From: Synchiropus splendidus
Taxonomy: Eukaryota > Chordata > Actinopteri > Syngnathiformes > Callionymidae
Direction: 5' to 3'
DNA: 64,000 nucleotides
Assembly (NCBI RefSeq): GCF_027744825.2
Contig: NC_071345.1
Span: 4,494,501-4,558,500 of the forward strand
The notes beneath the pieces were generated by a model that was given only the letters and a program-made list of their open reading frames with translations, did no database searches and was not told where the DNA came from. This document shows, one piece after another, positions 48,000 to 61,100 of the stretch. Both the position numbers and the translations under genes were made by a program. Numbering within the stretch: position 1 is the first letter of the stretch; every line of letters starts with the position of its first letter.

Positions 48000-48385
48000 A
48001 TTAAACAGCAAATCCCGGACTATAGAGTGCACCGGAATATTAGCCACACCCACTTCATTTAAGAAGGAAAATAGACCTTGTTCAAACACAAGCTGCACCG
48101 GTCTATAAGCTGCGGGTGTAGTGTTGTTCACTACGCCGTAGAACGGTCAGTGAATTCCACGTAACTGGCTACATGAGGTTCACTTCTAAACTAGTTTTGA
48201 AAGCAGGGTCCAGCCTGAAAGCAGCACTCAAAATGTGCTGTATTCGCCTGCGTGTCCGGAGACCTGCAAAACCAGCGCAGTGCCTGTGATTTGTTGTGAC
48301 AAGGCTCAATATTTTGGCGGCATGCAGCGTGTTTTCCCATAAAAGTCCATAATATTGTCCGGAATTTATAGTCTGCATTTTTTAA
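48000..48385 (+). mobile_element. Non-autonomous DNA element, CCGGACTA family, copy 2
   Basis: Starts AAATCCCGGACTATAGAGTG and shares the ordered blocks listed for the opposite-strand copy at 10.9 kb (AATATTAGCCACACCCAC, AAGAAGGAAAATAGA, TAAACTAGTTTTGAAA, CACTCAAAATGTGCTGT, CCTGCGTGTC). The right end reads GTCCGGAATTTATAGTCTG, an imperfect inverse of the left end. No transposase; the open frame is incidental. Confidence 0.65.
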
Positions 48386-49290
48386 TGGAATAAAAACAAC
48401 ACAGCTAGTTGAGAAGCTTCCGTGTCTTTGACACGCAATTTATGTTTTTGCTTTTTAAACAGACAAATTCCTCAGTTGTAGATTGCTCAGAAGACATTGT
48501 CAATAAGTCCGAATCGATTCCAGTTGAAGGACATTTCCCATTCTATCCTGCTGAGTGATTCACTGTTTCACCGACTGTCTTATTTTGTGAAATTCTCTCT
48601 TGCCTCTTAATTAAGAAGACATTGTAGCAGCTGCCATTAAATAGGCCTTGAGGGTGAACCTGCACTCAATGATTTCTCCATACTCCTCTCCGCTGAACAG
48701 GAAAAGGGATGGGGAGCTCTATAGGGTTCCGCTGGGACAGTAAAGCTCCCTTATATGGTGGTGTCAGCCACGAGGCAGGAAACACAAGCCTCGGATGACC
48801 GGACAGTCACGTCATGCCTCGCAGTGTTTGCAGGAAGATATATAGTGATGGCTCACCGTAAATTCACAGTATTGACGGTTTGTTTTTTACTAAGTACTTG
48901 CACCTAAGGAGGCGAGGGCTTGAATCTCACACTTTAATGACTCCCAAAATAGCATTTTTTTCATCTGCTTTTTAAATTACATTCTCCTACACGGAGCACT
49001 TAGATGAGTGAATATATAAATTATATTATGAAAGACAAATAGGGTTCTGTCTGACACTGAGCTGCTGCTGTTGAACAAAGTAGTTACCACCTTTCTTCGG
49101 CCTGTTGGTTTGAATATATAATTTGTAGTCAGTCACTAACACTTTTAGCTCAGTTTACTTCAAATACAAGGTGTTGCAAGATCTATTCTGAGTCAGATAG
49201 ATGGCTTAACCTAGTCATCTCCTGAAGACGGGTTGATGATATATGTGGCTGCCTACAACAGATCGCAAGTTCTATCTGCTAAACCTCACA
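48386..49290. other. Unique sequence; candidate regulatory block
   Basis: 48540-48900 is complex and balanced, with TCTTAATTAAGAAGAC and GCCATTAAATAGGCC motifs. It could be a conserved non-coding element. No gene. Confidence 0.3.
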
Positions 49291-49830
49291 CTGACAGGAA
49301 AAAATGTCTGACTCTCCAGTAAATCGCAATGTTGCAAATAATAACGCTATTTCCACTTTTCCCACGATAGACTTTCTCGCGAATTGGACCAATCACCGCA
49401 GTCTCCTTTTGCCAGTCCCTCGACGCGACATGTGCGGCATCACATTTCCTCACACCTTGTTGAGGTGAAGTCATGTACGACACGCACATCTTCCCGCAAA
49501 CATTGCCGCCAATGGTCGCGATAAACCATTCACAAATATTCAAATTCTGATTATTTATATTGTGTATAATTGACGGAACTGAAGTGCGGAACTCAACAGT
49601 CAGCTTGCTGTCCATCGGACGTAAACAAACATGGCTGATCGCAAGATCCATCTCTCTCCACGCTCCAGTTCACATCCTGACCTTGTGGAACATACAGTTC
49701 TATTGCCAGTCACTGTTTTAGTGTGCTGTGATAAAACACAAACACCTTTACCTCTCAGACTTCCAAACACCTGCCAGTCTCCACCTACGTGAGCAGCTCC
49801 GCAACAAAACAGCATCGTCATCCAAGAAAC
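49291..49830. other. CpG-richer, promoter-like stretch with a 53-codon ATG frame
   Basis: CpGs are more frequent here than nearby. GGACCAATCACC (49385) and CCAATGG (49511) are CCAAT boxes, and a TATTTATATTG lies near 49552. An ATG with A at -3 and G at +4 (49631) opens a 53-codon plus frame, MADRKIHLSPRSSSHPDL onward, ending TGA at 49792. The minus strand is also open across 49286-49866 in two frames. No known protein motif is seen. It may equally be the interior of an old transposon, and a real gene is not supported. Confidence 0.2.
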
Positions 49831-50525
49831 TACTCGCGTCAACAGAACATCATAATGAATTATCATAATAAGTTAAAAAAAACATGTAGTTATTTTATAA
49901 TCATTTTTTTGTTTTTAAATTGTATTTATTTATTTTGTGTGTGTTCTTTACACTTCATTGATTTTTGCAAATAAACCATATTTGGTAAATTTTTATTGTT
50001 TTGGAGGAGGGACTTTTTTTTTTTTTTTTTAGCGAGGTAATTTACAAAGGTCCTTCACCATAAATAATCGAAACCTTCATAGCATTTTTCTTTTTTATCT
50101 GCAAAAAACATGGATTTTCCGCCAAAAAAAAAACTGCGAAATTCTGGAAGTACTGCCCTGGAGTGAGGTCTTTAGTTCACGGTTTGAATATTGTTTCTCA
50201 TGAGGCATACTTGAACTGAAAACCTGTTTTTCCATTGCACATTTTACATGTGCAGGAGCTAAGAGCCTTCTGTTACCAACATGCGTCATCAGTATCTTTT
50301 TATGATGTTGTCTCTAAATGGATCTGTTGTGTTTTTATGTCCTTAAGACTTGAATTAGCAAAGTGGAGTGATGCTATTGAAAACAATATGACTTGTATTG
50401 TGGGCAAGAAATTGTGGCCTGAAAGGAAAGCTTTTAACGGTAATAATAAAAGTGCAACGTGGCGAAAAACATTGAAATAAATTTGAAATAGAGTAAATGA
50501 AAATACTGTATCATTAAAGCAAAAA
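49831..50525. other. Unique AT-rich sequence
   Basis: T tracts (50012-50030) and ordinary sequence. No gene recognised. Confidence 0.3.
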
Positions 50526-51640
<1,115 letters not shown>

Positions 51641-52302
51641 AGAATCTGAATGGATTTTCCCATTACAATGAATGGAAAAAGAAATAATGCGTTCCAAGCC
51701 TTAAAATAGTCTTTTGTAGGAGTGAATGTAGAGCGTCTGCTGCAGGTGGCTGTTCCTCTATGTGTGTGGCCGCTGCATGTGGGAGGGGTTGCCGAGTGAG
51801 TGACGTCTCTCCAGAAGTGAAGAGGTGCCCGGTGCGTGTCCAGCTCTGAATGTGCGCTTCTGTGCAGTTTGGCTGTGACAAAGTCATAAACCAAGTCACG
51901 CTCTGTCCCAGACTCGCCTCATCCCTGTCCCAGCTCCAGCCCACAACAGGACATCAAACCCTGGAGTGGAGGTGTGGAGAGCGAGCACCTCCCCTGTGAC
52001 ACTCTACCATGGTCCAGTGTGGAGACAGGAAAGGTTTTACACCTCAATATGAAGAAAAAACAGTCAGGAAATGGAGCTAACGGGACGCGTCTGCATACAG
52101 AGGCTGCGTTATACACAATAACAAAGCGCGTCGAGGGTCAGCTGATCGGTCCTCGCGCGTTGTGATGTTTTTTCTGGCTTTTTTCTGGAGCGTTCGAGTT
52201 CTGGATTTACGTTCAAAATCAGAACGAAAAAAAATCTCGAAATTTTCGTTCGAACTCCAAACTCCGTCTTCGACGTTCAAAAACCGAGAGCGGGCTGTAT
52301 GT
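51641..52302. mobile_element. Mariner-like non-autonomous element, twin copy 1
   Basis: Nearly identical to 56.54-57.08 kb over more than 500 bases, in the same orientation. The left terminal repeat is missing: homology starts at AATCTGAATGG. The right end keeps a segment lost from the twin and ends CGTTCAAAAACCGAGAG, close to the complement of CTCGGTTCTC seen at the twin's left end, but without the final GTACCACTG. The shared open frames (MVYDFVTAKLHRS...) are carried by both copies but resemble no transposase I know. Confidence 0.75.
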
Positions 52303-55300
52303 ACGTCTCGCTACATATCTTCCAGTGTATCAAATGAAAAAAAAACAACTTTCCAGTTGTCCCATTAATAGCCACCCTGCATTTAATATTTGCATATTTA
52401 GCTTTGATACTTTTTTTGGAGTATTAAGATAGCGCTCTTTGACACTGCCATAACACAAGGCACCTTGATCAAAAGGCAGTCTTCCTCCCTTCATCTGCGA
52501 CGCTTTCACCAAAGACGTCATTGAGACAGAAATAGACAGCAAGATAGTCCGGATGAGGGGAGGCAGACAGGCAGGTAGCAGACCTGCCCACGGTCTTGAG
52601 TTGGCTTGTCAATATCAGGGACATTTCTCATCAACGCCGTCATTTCACTCCTCTTTCACGCATGTTCTTCCATTAGCTCCTGCTGATGACTAATTCACGC
52701 GTATCATTTGGCAGCCTCTGGTAGTACGAGGGCTCTTCTCGTGTACGGCTCACATTTTGGTCTAATCTTTCACCCTGCTTCACTGTACTTCAGTGGTTAC
52801 ACTGGTGTGTGTGGGCGTGCGCACAGTAAGGCGAGCACATGTATGTGTGACAGGATCCAGCTATTTCACTTGGCACAGCAGGTGAGGCAATACATTATTT
52901 AAAAGTCCTCCATTCATCTAGTAAGGGAATGTTGCAACGGTTACTTTATTTGCGTCACGTTGGAGCATGCTACCCTGTACTTTACAAATATATGTGTATT
53001 AAATTTTAAAATTTTATTTATTATTCTGCTACGTATGCTATCAACAAGTACAAAATGAATGTAAAATAGGAGAATTTATGTATTTATTTTTAAGATTTGG
53101 AATCTTCAGCAGTGCAAAATAGCTCAGGAGGGGAAAAAAGACTGCACGTCTTTATATTTACATGATTTATTTTATTTACATAATGGATTTTTAAAAATTT
53201 ATGCGTAGTGAAATAAATGCAATGGAAGGATTTGCATTTTATCCAGTGAGATACTTGATTTGTTGACAATTATTTTAATGACATTATAATAACAGTATTA
53301 TATAATGTTATTATCATATAATAAGGTTAGAATCCTTTAAAGTCTTTATGTTGCGCAACATTTAAAAAAATATTTGAACCGCTCTGATGTGTTTTATCAT
53401 CGGCAGCTCAATGGCCTTTTACGTTTCACATTGTGAGACTTAACCCTTGTGCAGGTGCCTTGTAATAGGCTTCTGTTTCAGAAGTTAAAAAGCCTCCGTC
53501 ACCCTCTGACCTCCTTGAAAAAAGCATTCTCGAGCTTAATCCCCAGTCAAATAATTGAATCTTGACCTGGTTGTTATTATCTGGCTCTAACGGTTCCACT
53601 CTACAGGAAACTGGCCTTGTAAAAGCCCGGGGGCCCTCCCATAAGTCCCCTCTCCCCCCATGATAATGGACAGACACACACACGTGTGAACAAACACTTT
53701 CGTCCTTGCAGGAAGCCACATCCTCGTGTCATTGTTCACATATGAGTCAACACTTTAACACACAGCCCCCCTGCAGCCAGATTGAACACCGGATATAAAC
53801 GCCACACGGGTGCCAATGAGGACACACACACACATGTTCACAGACACGTACAGATGATATACTGCACCCTTGCACACACACACACACACACACAGACACG
53901 TCTGGAGAGATGGAGTGCACTGTCTCTCCAGTGGGTGGTAAAAGCTGTGTCTGAAGAATAGACCCGCGCCTGGCTCGGATTCCAGTCTACCAAGAGGTAC
54001 ACTCGAGTAGTCAAAGGCGAGCGCCCCAACCTGCTCCCACAAACATTTGCATTTGTCTCCCAGCGTTCACGGTCTCTTGGCTTTTGTAATTAATTTGAGT
54101 TTCCTGCGGGGAAAAGTCCAAGTGCATGTTTGAGGTCTCCGAATAGACATGAAGAGGAAGAGGAACATACGCCATGGAAGCTGGGCTGTGGCCCTGTAAC
54201 TTATCTACATGAAATCGAAATGAACACTTGGTTTTCAGTTACACTTTGCTCACAGTCCTTAACCTCGCGCAAACATCTTTGCAATGAGAATAAGCACCCC
54301 GCAGTATTTGTTCGTAGATCATTTGCATCTTTACACAATGCTGCTCTCAGTCTTTGGACTTGCACACAATGGATCCAGGCAGTGAAGCTGCACAGGAACA
54401 TCGTGCTTCGTCGAGGTAAACTCAAAAGCTTTGCAAGGACTAATCCCAGCATGAATTCACACTGGTGCTGTGTATCAGATCGACAACACATCTCTTCCCT
54501 GATCAGCTCTGGAAGCAAATGCTCACCTGTGTGAAGATTAAATGAACTGTAGAAGCCGCATTTCTTCTGTTAACAACGTTCGGCGGTAATCTCAACCAAA
54601 CACCCTCAAACTCCAGATTGACGACGAAGTTAAACAAAATGCGGCCATCCGGAACAGATCACGGTTTGACTGCGTTTATCCAGTCGACACGGCTCAAATC
54701 ATTACCATGGACAGTACCATGTGATCACAATCTCACGCCAAGTGAATATTAATGTGGAGTAGAAATGTGACAACGGTGATGGTGCAGATTCAAGATTTGA
54801 GGGTCCCCAAAAGTTTGCAGAGTCACCTTCTTTTGCAAAACAATAAACAATTCCAACATTATATGTTGCTATTGGTCCGGCATCCAGCCATCTAAATGGA
54901 ATGAATGCAGCCATCATACTTACTATATACTTACTATACTACTTATATTATATGTCTTAAAAAAAAAAAATGAAACATTCTATAGCAGTGACAGTCACTG
55001 ACAAAAGAAAAAAAAAAAATACAGCAAGCATCGAAGACATTCACAAACGTATCAACGTATCAAAAAACATTCCTTTTGATTTTCTTGACTAAATCGCTCG
55101 AGCTCTGGAGTTGTCCTTACACTGTTCAAAAATGGGTTTTAAATTTGTGCGAAAGCAAAAAGTACACGTATATTATACATTATACTTTTTAAATATCTAT
55201 TTAATGTTTCTCTACTGCATCCAAAACAGTGTGTTTCTGTTGAGTTTACGCCAGTAATGATAGGGTTTTTTCTTTTTTTATCTCGACATTTTGATCCCAA

Positions 55301-55915
55301 AAAATAAAATAAATAAATACTCTGATGGCATCAAAGGCCTAGCGGGATCCCTACTAGTCTGTATAACTCAACACTGCTTTTGTCCATATTTGCAAAAAAC
55401 TCAGTGTTGATAACAATGACGCTGTTCTTTAGCGGTGAGGATTTGAGCTCCACTCATCTTCAAAGATGCTACAATGGATTGACTGATATCAGGCAGTGAT
55501 GGACCTATGTCGCGTCACAGAGCCTCAGTTTTGCATTGTCCTCAAGCACAGGGAGAACATACTGTGTGCAGGTCCGCTCCAACCCTTGAGTTGCCTCAAG
55601 CCTCTTGCGATGAGACTGCAGCAATAACCACTATAAGATCGAGCTGCCCACTTTAATCAATCGAAGACTGTTCTTCGTCTCGCATGAGCAAGAAGAAACT
55701 TCTCCTGGCTCCACTGTTTACTAACAAGAAGACTGGGCTGTTGATGGTCTTGGGTCCGGTGTGAGAGACGCACAGGAGCGGGCTGCACTGGCCGCATGAT
55801 AGACTGTTGAAAAAAGGTACAAGAGACTCTTCTGATAAAATGGAATCTGAACTCTCAGCCATAAAACAAAGCTCTCCGTCAGTTGGAAACTCGGCACAGC
55901 TCATTACGCGACTAA
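52303..55915. other. Long unique stretch with a CA microsatellite
   Basis: A (CA)n run lies at 53872-53894. Blocks at about 52430-52800, 53400-53720 and 53990-54560 are complex and balanced; the 134-codon plus and 105-codon minus frames at 54130-54534 overlap and lack domains. From 55640 to 55915 there may be further decayed transposase sequence (KKLLL near 55690) leading into the next feature. Confidence 0.35.
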
Positions 55916-55919
55916 TAGC

Positions 55920-56159
55920 ACCCCTGCTGTGAAGCATGGCGGTGGCAGTGTCGTGCTGTGGAGGGGCTTTTCAGCAGAAGGGACTGGAAGACGTGCTCGG
56001 ATGGAAGAAACAATGAAAGGAAGCAAATGAACAGATTTCTCTGCGAATGTCAGAGTGCCAAGAAAGTATAACTGAGGAATGGCGACTTGTGTTCTAATTG
56101 CCAAGTCAGCACTGGAATGGCTTCAAAATGAAAGAGATTATTCAAGGATGGATAAATGA
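55920..56159 (+). pseudogene. Tc1-like transposase C-terminal remnant
   Basis: Frame from 55920 reads TPAVKHGGGSVVLWRGFSAE, matching the PTVKHGGGSVMVWGCF block of Tc1-family transposases. The same frame continues through TGA stops at 56028 and about 56073 to AKSALEWLQNERD, which matches the HTAKxxxEWLKxxK block near the last catalytic residue. The DNDPKHT segment between them is lost or altered. Dead by two in-frame stops. A second, different transposase remnant starts about 150 bases further on, on the other strand. Confidence 0.85.
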
Positions 56160-56299
56160 AATGTAACAGTGAGCTTTTAGGCAGAAACTTACACATATTT
56201 CCATTAGACCAATGAAAAGAAAGATGAAATAATTGGTATGTGTCGCTATTGCTTTCCTTTTCTCTGAAAATCTATGATGATTGGAAGGGTTTTCTAAGG

Positions 56300-57342
56300 T
56301 TACTGCAGGACAATGTCATGGCTATATGTCATCTGCACTGGATCTCCTTAAAGTTTAGAAGAATATTGCAAAGGGAATTGATAAAATATTTGAACCAGAT
56401 TTGTTCAGTTCTAAGTAGTGTTCATTAAAGTCAGCAACATTGTTTGTTAGAGACACAATACAGTGGTACCTCGGTTCTCAACCACAATCCGCTCCAGACG
56501 GCCGTTCGCGAAGCAAATTGTTCAAAATCTGAATGGATTTTTTCCATTAGAATGAATGGAAAAAGAAACAATGCGTTCCAAGCCTTAAAATAGTCTTTTG
56601 TAGGAGTGAATGTAGAGTGTCTGCTGCAGGTGGCTGTTCCTCTATGTGTGTGGCCGCTGCATGTGGGAGGGGTTGCCGAGTGAGTGAGGTCTCTCCAGAA
56701 GTGAAGAGGTGCCCGGTGCGTGTCCAGCTCTGAATGTGCGCTTCTGTGCAGTTTGGCTGTGACAAAGTCATAAACCAAGTCACGCTCTGTCCCAGACTCG
56801 CCTCATCCCTGTCCCAGCTCCAGCCCACAACAGGACATCAAACCCTGGAGTGGAGGTGTGGAGAGCGAGCACCTCCCCTGTGACACTCTACCACGGTCCA
56901 GTGCTGAGACAGGAAAGGTTTTACACCTCAATATGAAGAAAAAACAGTCAGTAAATGGAGCTAACGGGACACGTCTGCATACAGAGGCTGCGTTATACAC
57001 AATAACAAAGCGCGTCGTGGGTCAGCTGGTCGGTCCTTTTCTCAGGGGCGTTCGAGTTCTGGATTTTTGTTCGAAATCCGAAGCAAAAAAATCTCTAAAT
57101 TTTTGTACCACTGTATCTTTAAAATATTCCCATAGAAAGTAATGCCATGGACCAATATCTGTGGAACGTGTTGGCCTAATCCTTCCAATCCAGCATGTGA
57201 AAATCTCTGATGGGTGAATGACGAAGACGCAGTTCCCGATGTGGTGGTGCACCATCCTGCAGCAAAATGGAAATGATGAAAACAATTTGGTCTCAATAAA
57301 CCATGAAACACAATGTGCCTTCTCTAGAGGAGCAGCCACTTT
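56300..57342 (-). pseudogene. IS630/Tc1/mariner-type transposase remnant, split by an insertion
   Basis: Minus strand from about 57340: EKAHCVSWFIETK resembles the N-terminal (R/H)CVxWFxETKS block of a transposase group with PPRSPDLTPxDFFLWG ends. QDGAPPH (57239-57260), in another frame, carries the second catalytic aspartate. CWIGR, then STDIGPWHYFLWEYFKD (57118-57190), is the decayed SPDLTPxDYFLWGYxKD block. N-terminal and QDGAPPH parts are too close together, so the middle has been deleted. The frame is then broken by the element at 56461-57113 and resumes below it (DIVSLTN, later NILLNFKEIQCR). Non-functional. Confidence 0.8.
56461..57113. mobile_element. Mariner-like non-autonomous element, twin copy 2, nested
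   Basis: Begins CAGTGGTACCTCGGTTCTC and ends TTTTGTACCACTG, with TA on both sides (56459-56460 and 57114-57115). CAGTGGTACCTCGG is the terminal repeat of Tigger/mariner-type elements. The interior is nearly identical to 51.64-52.19 kb. The right end is shortened relative to copy 1. Excising it with one TA restores the minus-strand transposase frame across the site, so it inserted into that older element. Confidence 0.9.
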
Positions 57343-57565
57343 TAGGGTTTCAATTTACCAACTGGATTGCTTACACACCCAATTTCAAACTTATGACAAG
57401 CTTTTGACAAAAACTGATAAAAATACAACTACTCTGGTTAAGAAATAATACTTTTTTTTTTATTGTAAAGAGTGTTTGTGGACACCCTGAGTTATGAATA
57501 GTCACTGTTTGTTTTTCATTTGGAAGGACATGTGTTGTACTGTGTGTGTTATACTGTTTTCAGAG
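57343..57565. other. Short AT-rich unique stretch
   Basis: T tract at 57452-57462 and ordinary sequence; nothing recognised. Confidence 0.3.
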
Positions 57566-58192
57566 AAGACCAAGACCTCGAGGGCCTGAGACTGAGTCGA
57601 GACCAGGACCGCTGGGGTCGATGAGACACACATGGGGTGATAATGATGGAATCATCCCATTGAATGGGTGGTTTTCATAGTATATATCACCCATTCATAC
57701 AGGCCAGAAGGCCCATCCCCTTTCATGAGTCCACGGTTCAGCAAGAGTGTTAACAGCTTGGCTGTCTTTCATGCCATATATACCTACTGAGACCAAGTTC
57801 ATCTCACTTGTTATGAATCTGGGATCAGAAGTTGCTGTATACATGTATCGGTTTGGACAATATGATATTCCCTAGCTGCGTTATAAAGGAAATAGCTGTG
57901 TTTTGTGACCCATAATTCGTTGCAGCAAAACAAAACGTATCCTTCCCTCATTGAACGGTGTGATCGCTGCCTATTCCACCAGCTAGCTTGGCACAGTAGA
58001 TGCCTTCTGGGCCATTTGAATGGGTGGTGTGAACTATAAAAAACACCCATTCAATGGGGTGATTCAGTCTGTATCGTGTGCCATCTTTTCAGAATAAATC
58101 ATGAGCTGAAATACTTTGTTCTGTACTCAGTTTGGCCTAGGTCTTGGTCTCAGTCTTACCCCCTTGTTGAGTCTCAGGCCCTCAAATCTTGG
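57566..58192. mobile_element. Foldback DNA element with two nested pairs of inverted arms
   Basis: Outer arms: CCAAGACCTCGAGGGCCTGAGACT (57570-57593, shown in parts: CCAAGACC, GAGGGCCTGAGACT) against AGTCTCAGGCCCTCAAATC at 58170-58188. Inner arms: GAATCATCCCATTGAATGGG at 57649, then TTCATAGTATATATCACCC, against ACACCCATTCAATGGGGTGA near 58043-58062 and GAATGGGTGGTGTGAACTAT. The two arm pairs suggest one element inside another, or a composite foldback. No transposase is visible in the 290-base centre. Confidence 0.65.
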
Positions 58193-61100
58193 ATTTGGAC
58201 TTGGTCTCTGTATGCTCCAGTCTAGACACGATCTAGACTATGGTTGCAGTGTGCTCCAGTGACGGCACTGTGGAAATCAGCACTGCATCCACAAGGAAAA
58301 GATGCCAGCTCCAGTTGGTTTTAAGTGGATTCAGCTCTGCGCAAACAGGCAATACGTCACCAGTGACAAGTCCAGGTTGTTTCCCACCCATCGTGGATGA
58401 GTTGTTGTTCAGAGGACAACACACTGAACCCTTGAGGTTCTTCCTGGGTTGCATATCCGCCTGTGGAATTCCTACTCATGTGTTCTTTGCCCTCTAAACG
58501 GCTGAGATAATATACCCAATTTCTCACAGATAACCTCTGATAAGATGTAAAGTAAAGTAACAGAGAGATTTCCTCACTATCTATAGGGTACGGTGGGTGA
58601 GATGCATGGCTCACCCCAACCTTTAATCAAACAGCATTTGACTTCAAGATCCAATCGGTATTTATTCCCCGCCTGTGACCTCTGCCGGGGTCATCGTTGG
58701 AGAGAGCCGCCATGACAGAATGTAATCGCTCATGTGTCAGGCGTGATGGTGAAAACCGGGAGATAATTACTGCATGGAATTGCAAATGATATTAATGACA
58801 TACCATTCCAGAACATGTCAAGGCGCGGTTATTGAATAGACTCTCTCTCGCACACACACACACACACACACGCACACAGCGCTGCGTTGGCGATCTGTAA
58901 TGTTGCCGTGCGCTCTTCCTCTGTATTCTAAATAACTGTACTGACAATAACAGCCTTGTGCGAAGCAGCATTAGCAGGAGAGATATTGCAAATTAACCCA
59001 GTGGCAAAGGACGCTGCGATATTTCCTTTATGACGGATGAGTCACTTAATTTGCGTTGGCTGCTGGTCACTTCATTCAGACGCGCGGGAAGAAGAAAATT
59101 ATATCATTATCCCCCATTCACACACAAACTAAGGTCATCCAGGAAGACAGTGGTCCTGCTTTTTACCCTCTACGCACCATGAAAGTGTATTATTTATGGC
59201 TCTAGGAAAAAAAAAACCAGGGAAAAAGTACTTGAGGATGGATATCCTTCTACCCGAGGGACCTCCCTGCAGAATTCCCTTATTGTATTACTCACCATAA
59301 TTCATAAAATGTTCCATCTTTGAAGTGTCACCACCTGTTTTCCTGGCTGGTTCTCTGCCTCACCTCTCTTCTTCATGCTCCTGCATCTTCCTCCGGGGAC
59401 TGTGGCTTTATTGTCCTGTCTAATCTCCCAGGGTCTGAATGCACTTTACATTCGGGATTCGTTGCGAAAGTGATTGCCCATATGCGCCGACCTTGCTGTG
59501 GCGCTGCTCTGCTTGGTAAAAGACTCCAGCCTTGTGTAGAATGCCAAACATCGCTCGGAAAGTGTGACCCTGGGAGTCATTATAGACGCGTCATTACGGG
59601 GAAACATATATCATCCACATGTTTAGTTGTGCGCCTCGGCCTGTTCGCACAACAGCGTCTAATTTGGTAACGTAAACATTACGCTGTGTCCAAGGATCCT
59701 GAGCCTTCAATGTTCTCACCGCTGCATTCTGTGAGAGTTACATAGTTGGTAATGATCGCTGGTTTAAATGTCACCGCACCCATTATGGATGAAGAGAGCG
59801 TCGTGCCGTTGCAGTAATATAAACATCTGCAGTTGAAAAACTACATCGATAGCAGTGTTTCACCTGGGGATTTGTCTAAAAAGGTGCAATGTAAGTGCCT
59901 GAATAACACTGCCTGTGCAAAATGTATAAAATATACAGTGATGTAACATGATCTCAATGTGTTTGGAACAAGCTAATTCCATTCCAAAAAGCATTCAGAT
60001 CAGGCATTTATTCTGATTCATGGTCGACACACAATGGTTGAGTGTGATTCTTTTTATTTATTTATTTTTATACCATAAATTAGTTGTCAAAGGGCCAAAT
60101 AAAAGGACTTCTTTCTCTATAAAAAGAAATAAATTGAAGACGGATTACAGTTGACAGCAACAGAAAAGCTAAACTTTAACAGGTCAGGAAAGTAGAATTA
60201 CAAAAGTCTCTTTTTTTTCTATTCTCTCTTCACTATTTCTGATCAAATATGATCAATTTCAGAGGCTTGCGGTCCGGAGCATAACCACTTTTGTTCCCGT
60301 CTGTCCACGATATCTCTCAACCAGGTCATCCATTTCGCCTGCGTCGTAAACACGACCCCCGGACATCACACAATGAACACTCTCCCTTTTGTTTCATTGC
60401 ATGTTGCACTGATGCAGAGCCGTTGACAAAAGACGGCGGCGCACAAAACAGTTACGCAATCAACGAGGGGGGCATCTTCCGTCCTCCCACCCAACCCTCA
60501 ACACAGATCACGGGCAACCAGTTATTATTAAAAACAGAGTTCATTTGCAAAGGGCAAATAATCCAGGAAACACATGGGGAGGATGAAACAATAAAATGAG
60601 ACGAATAATATGAGAAAGTAAAACCAGCATAGGAAAGTCTTAGCCTCCAGGGGGGCAAAATGGTGGACACCCTGGACAGCACACAAAGACTTTACAGTAT
60701 AGAGTTTCAACCACACAATGTTTTCAAAGCTTGTCTCAAGCTGACAACTCTCTTTCTGTATTGATACGCCATAAAATGGCATAGATAATTATTAAATTAA
60801 AATACATATTTAATGCAAATTTGACTGGATAAATGTAGATTGAAAACATATTTTTTCGGACAAGAAAGGTCTCTAAACTACGCATCCCGCCGGGTGCTAC
60901 CACCGCCGTTCCACGCACAGTAAAAGTGACACCGACAACGTGAACGGACCTGCTAACCCAACACATATTTCAAGTGAGAATTGAGGTAGAAAGTTGATGG
61001 CGACTTTAGCTCTGGCGCTAAAATCCAATTAGCTTCATGCTGTGACGAGAGCCTCACATCACACACATTTCCACGTCCTCATCCGACTCGCCGTCTCCGA

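Noticed and set aside
59320..59670. 116-codon frame resembling a secreted Cys-rich protein with a signal peptide
   Set aside because: The first codon is TTG, and no upstream exon with an ATG or a clean splice acceptor could be identified; the hydrophobic start is a pyrimidine-rich tract.
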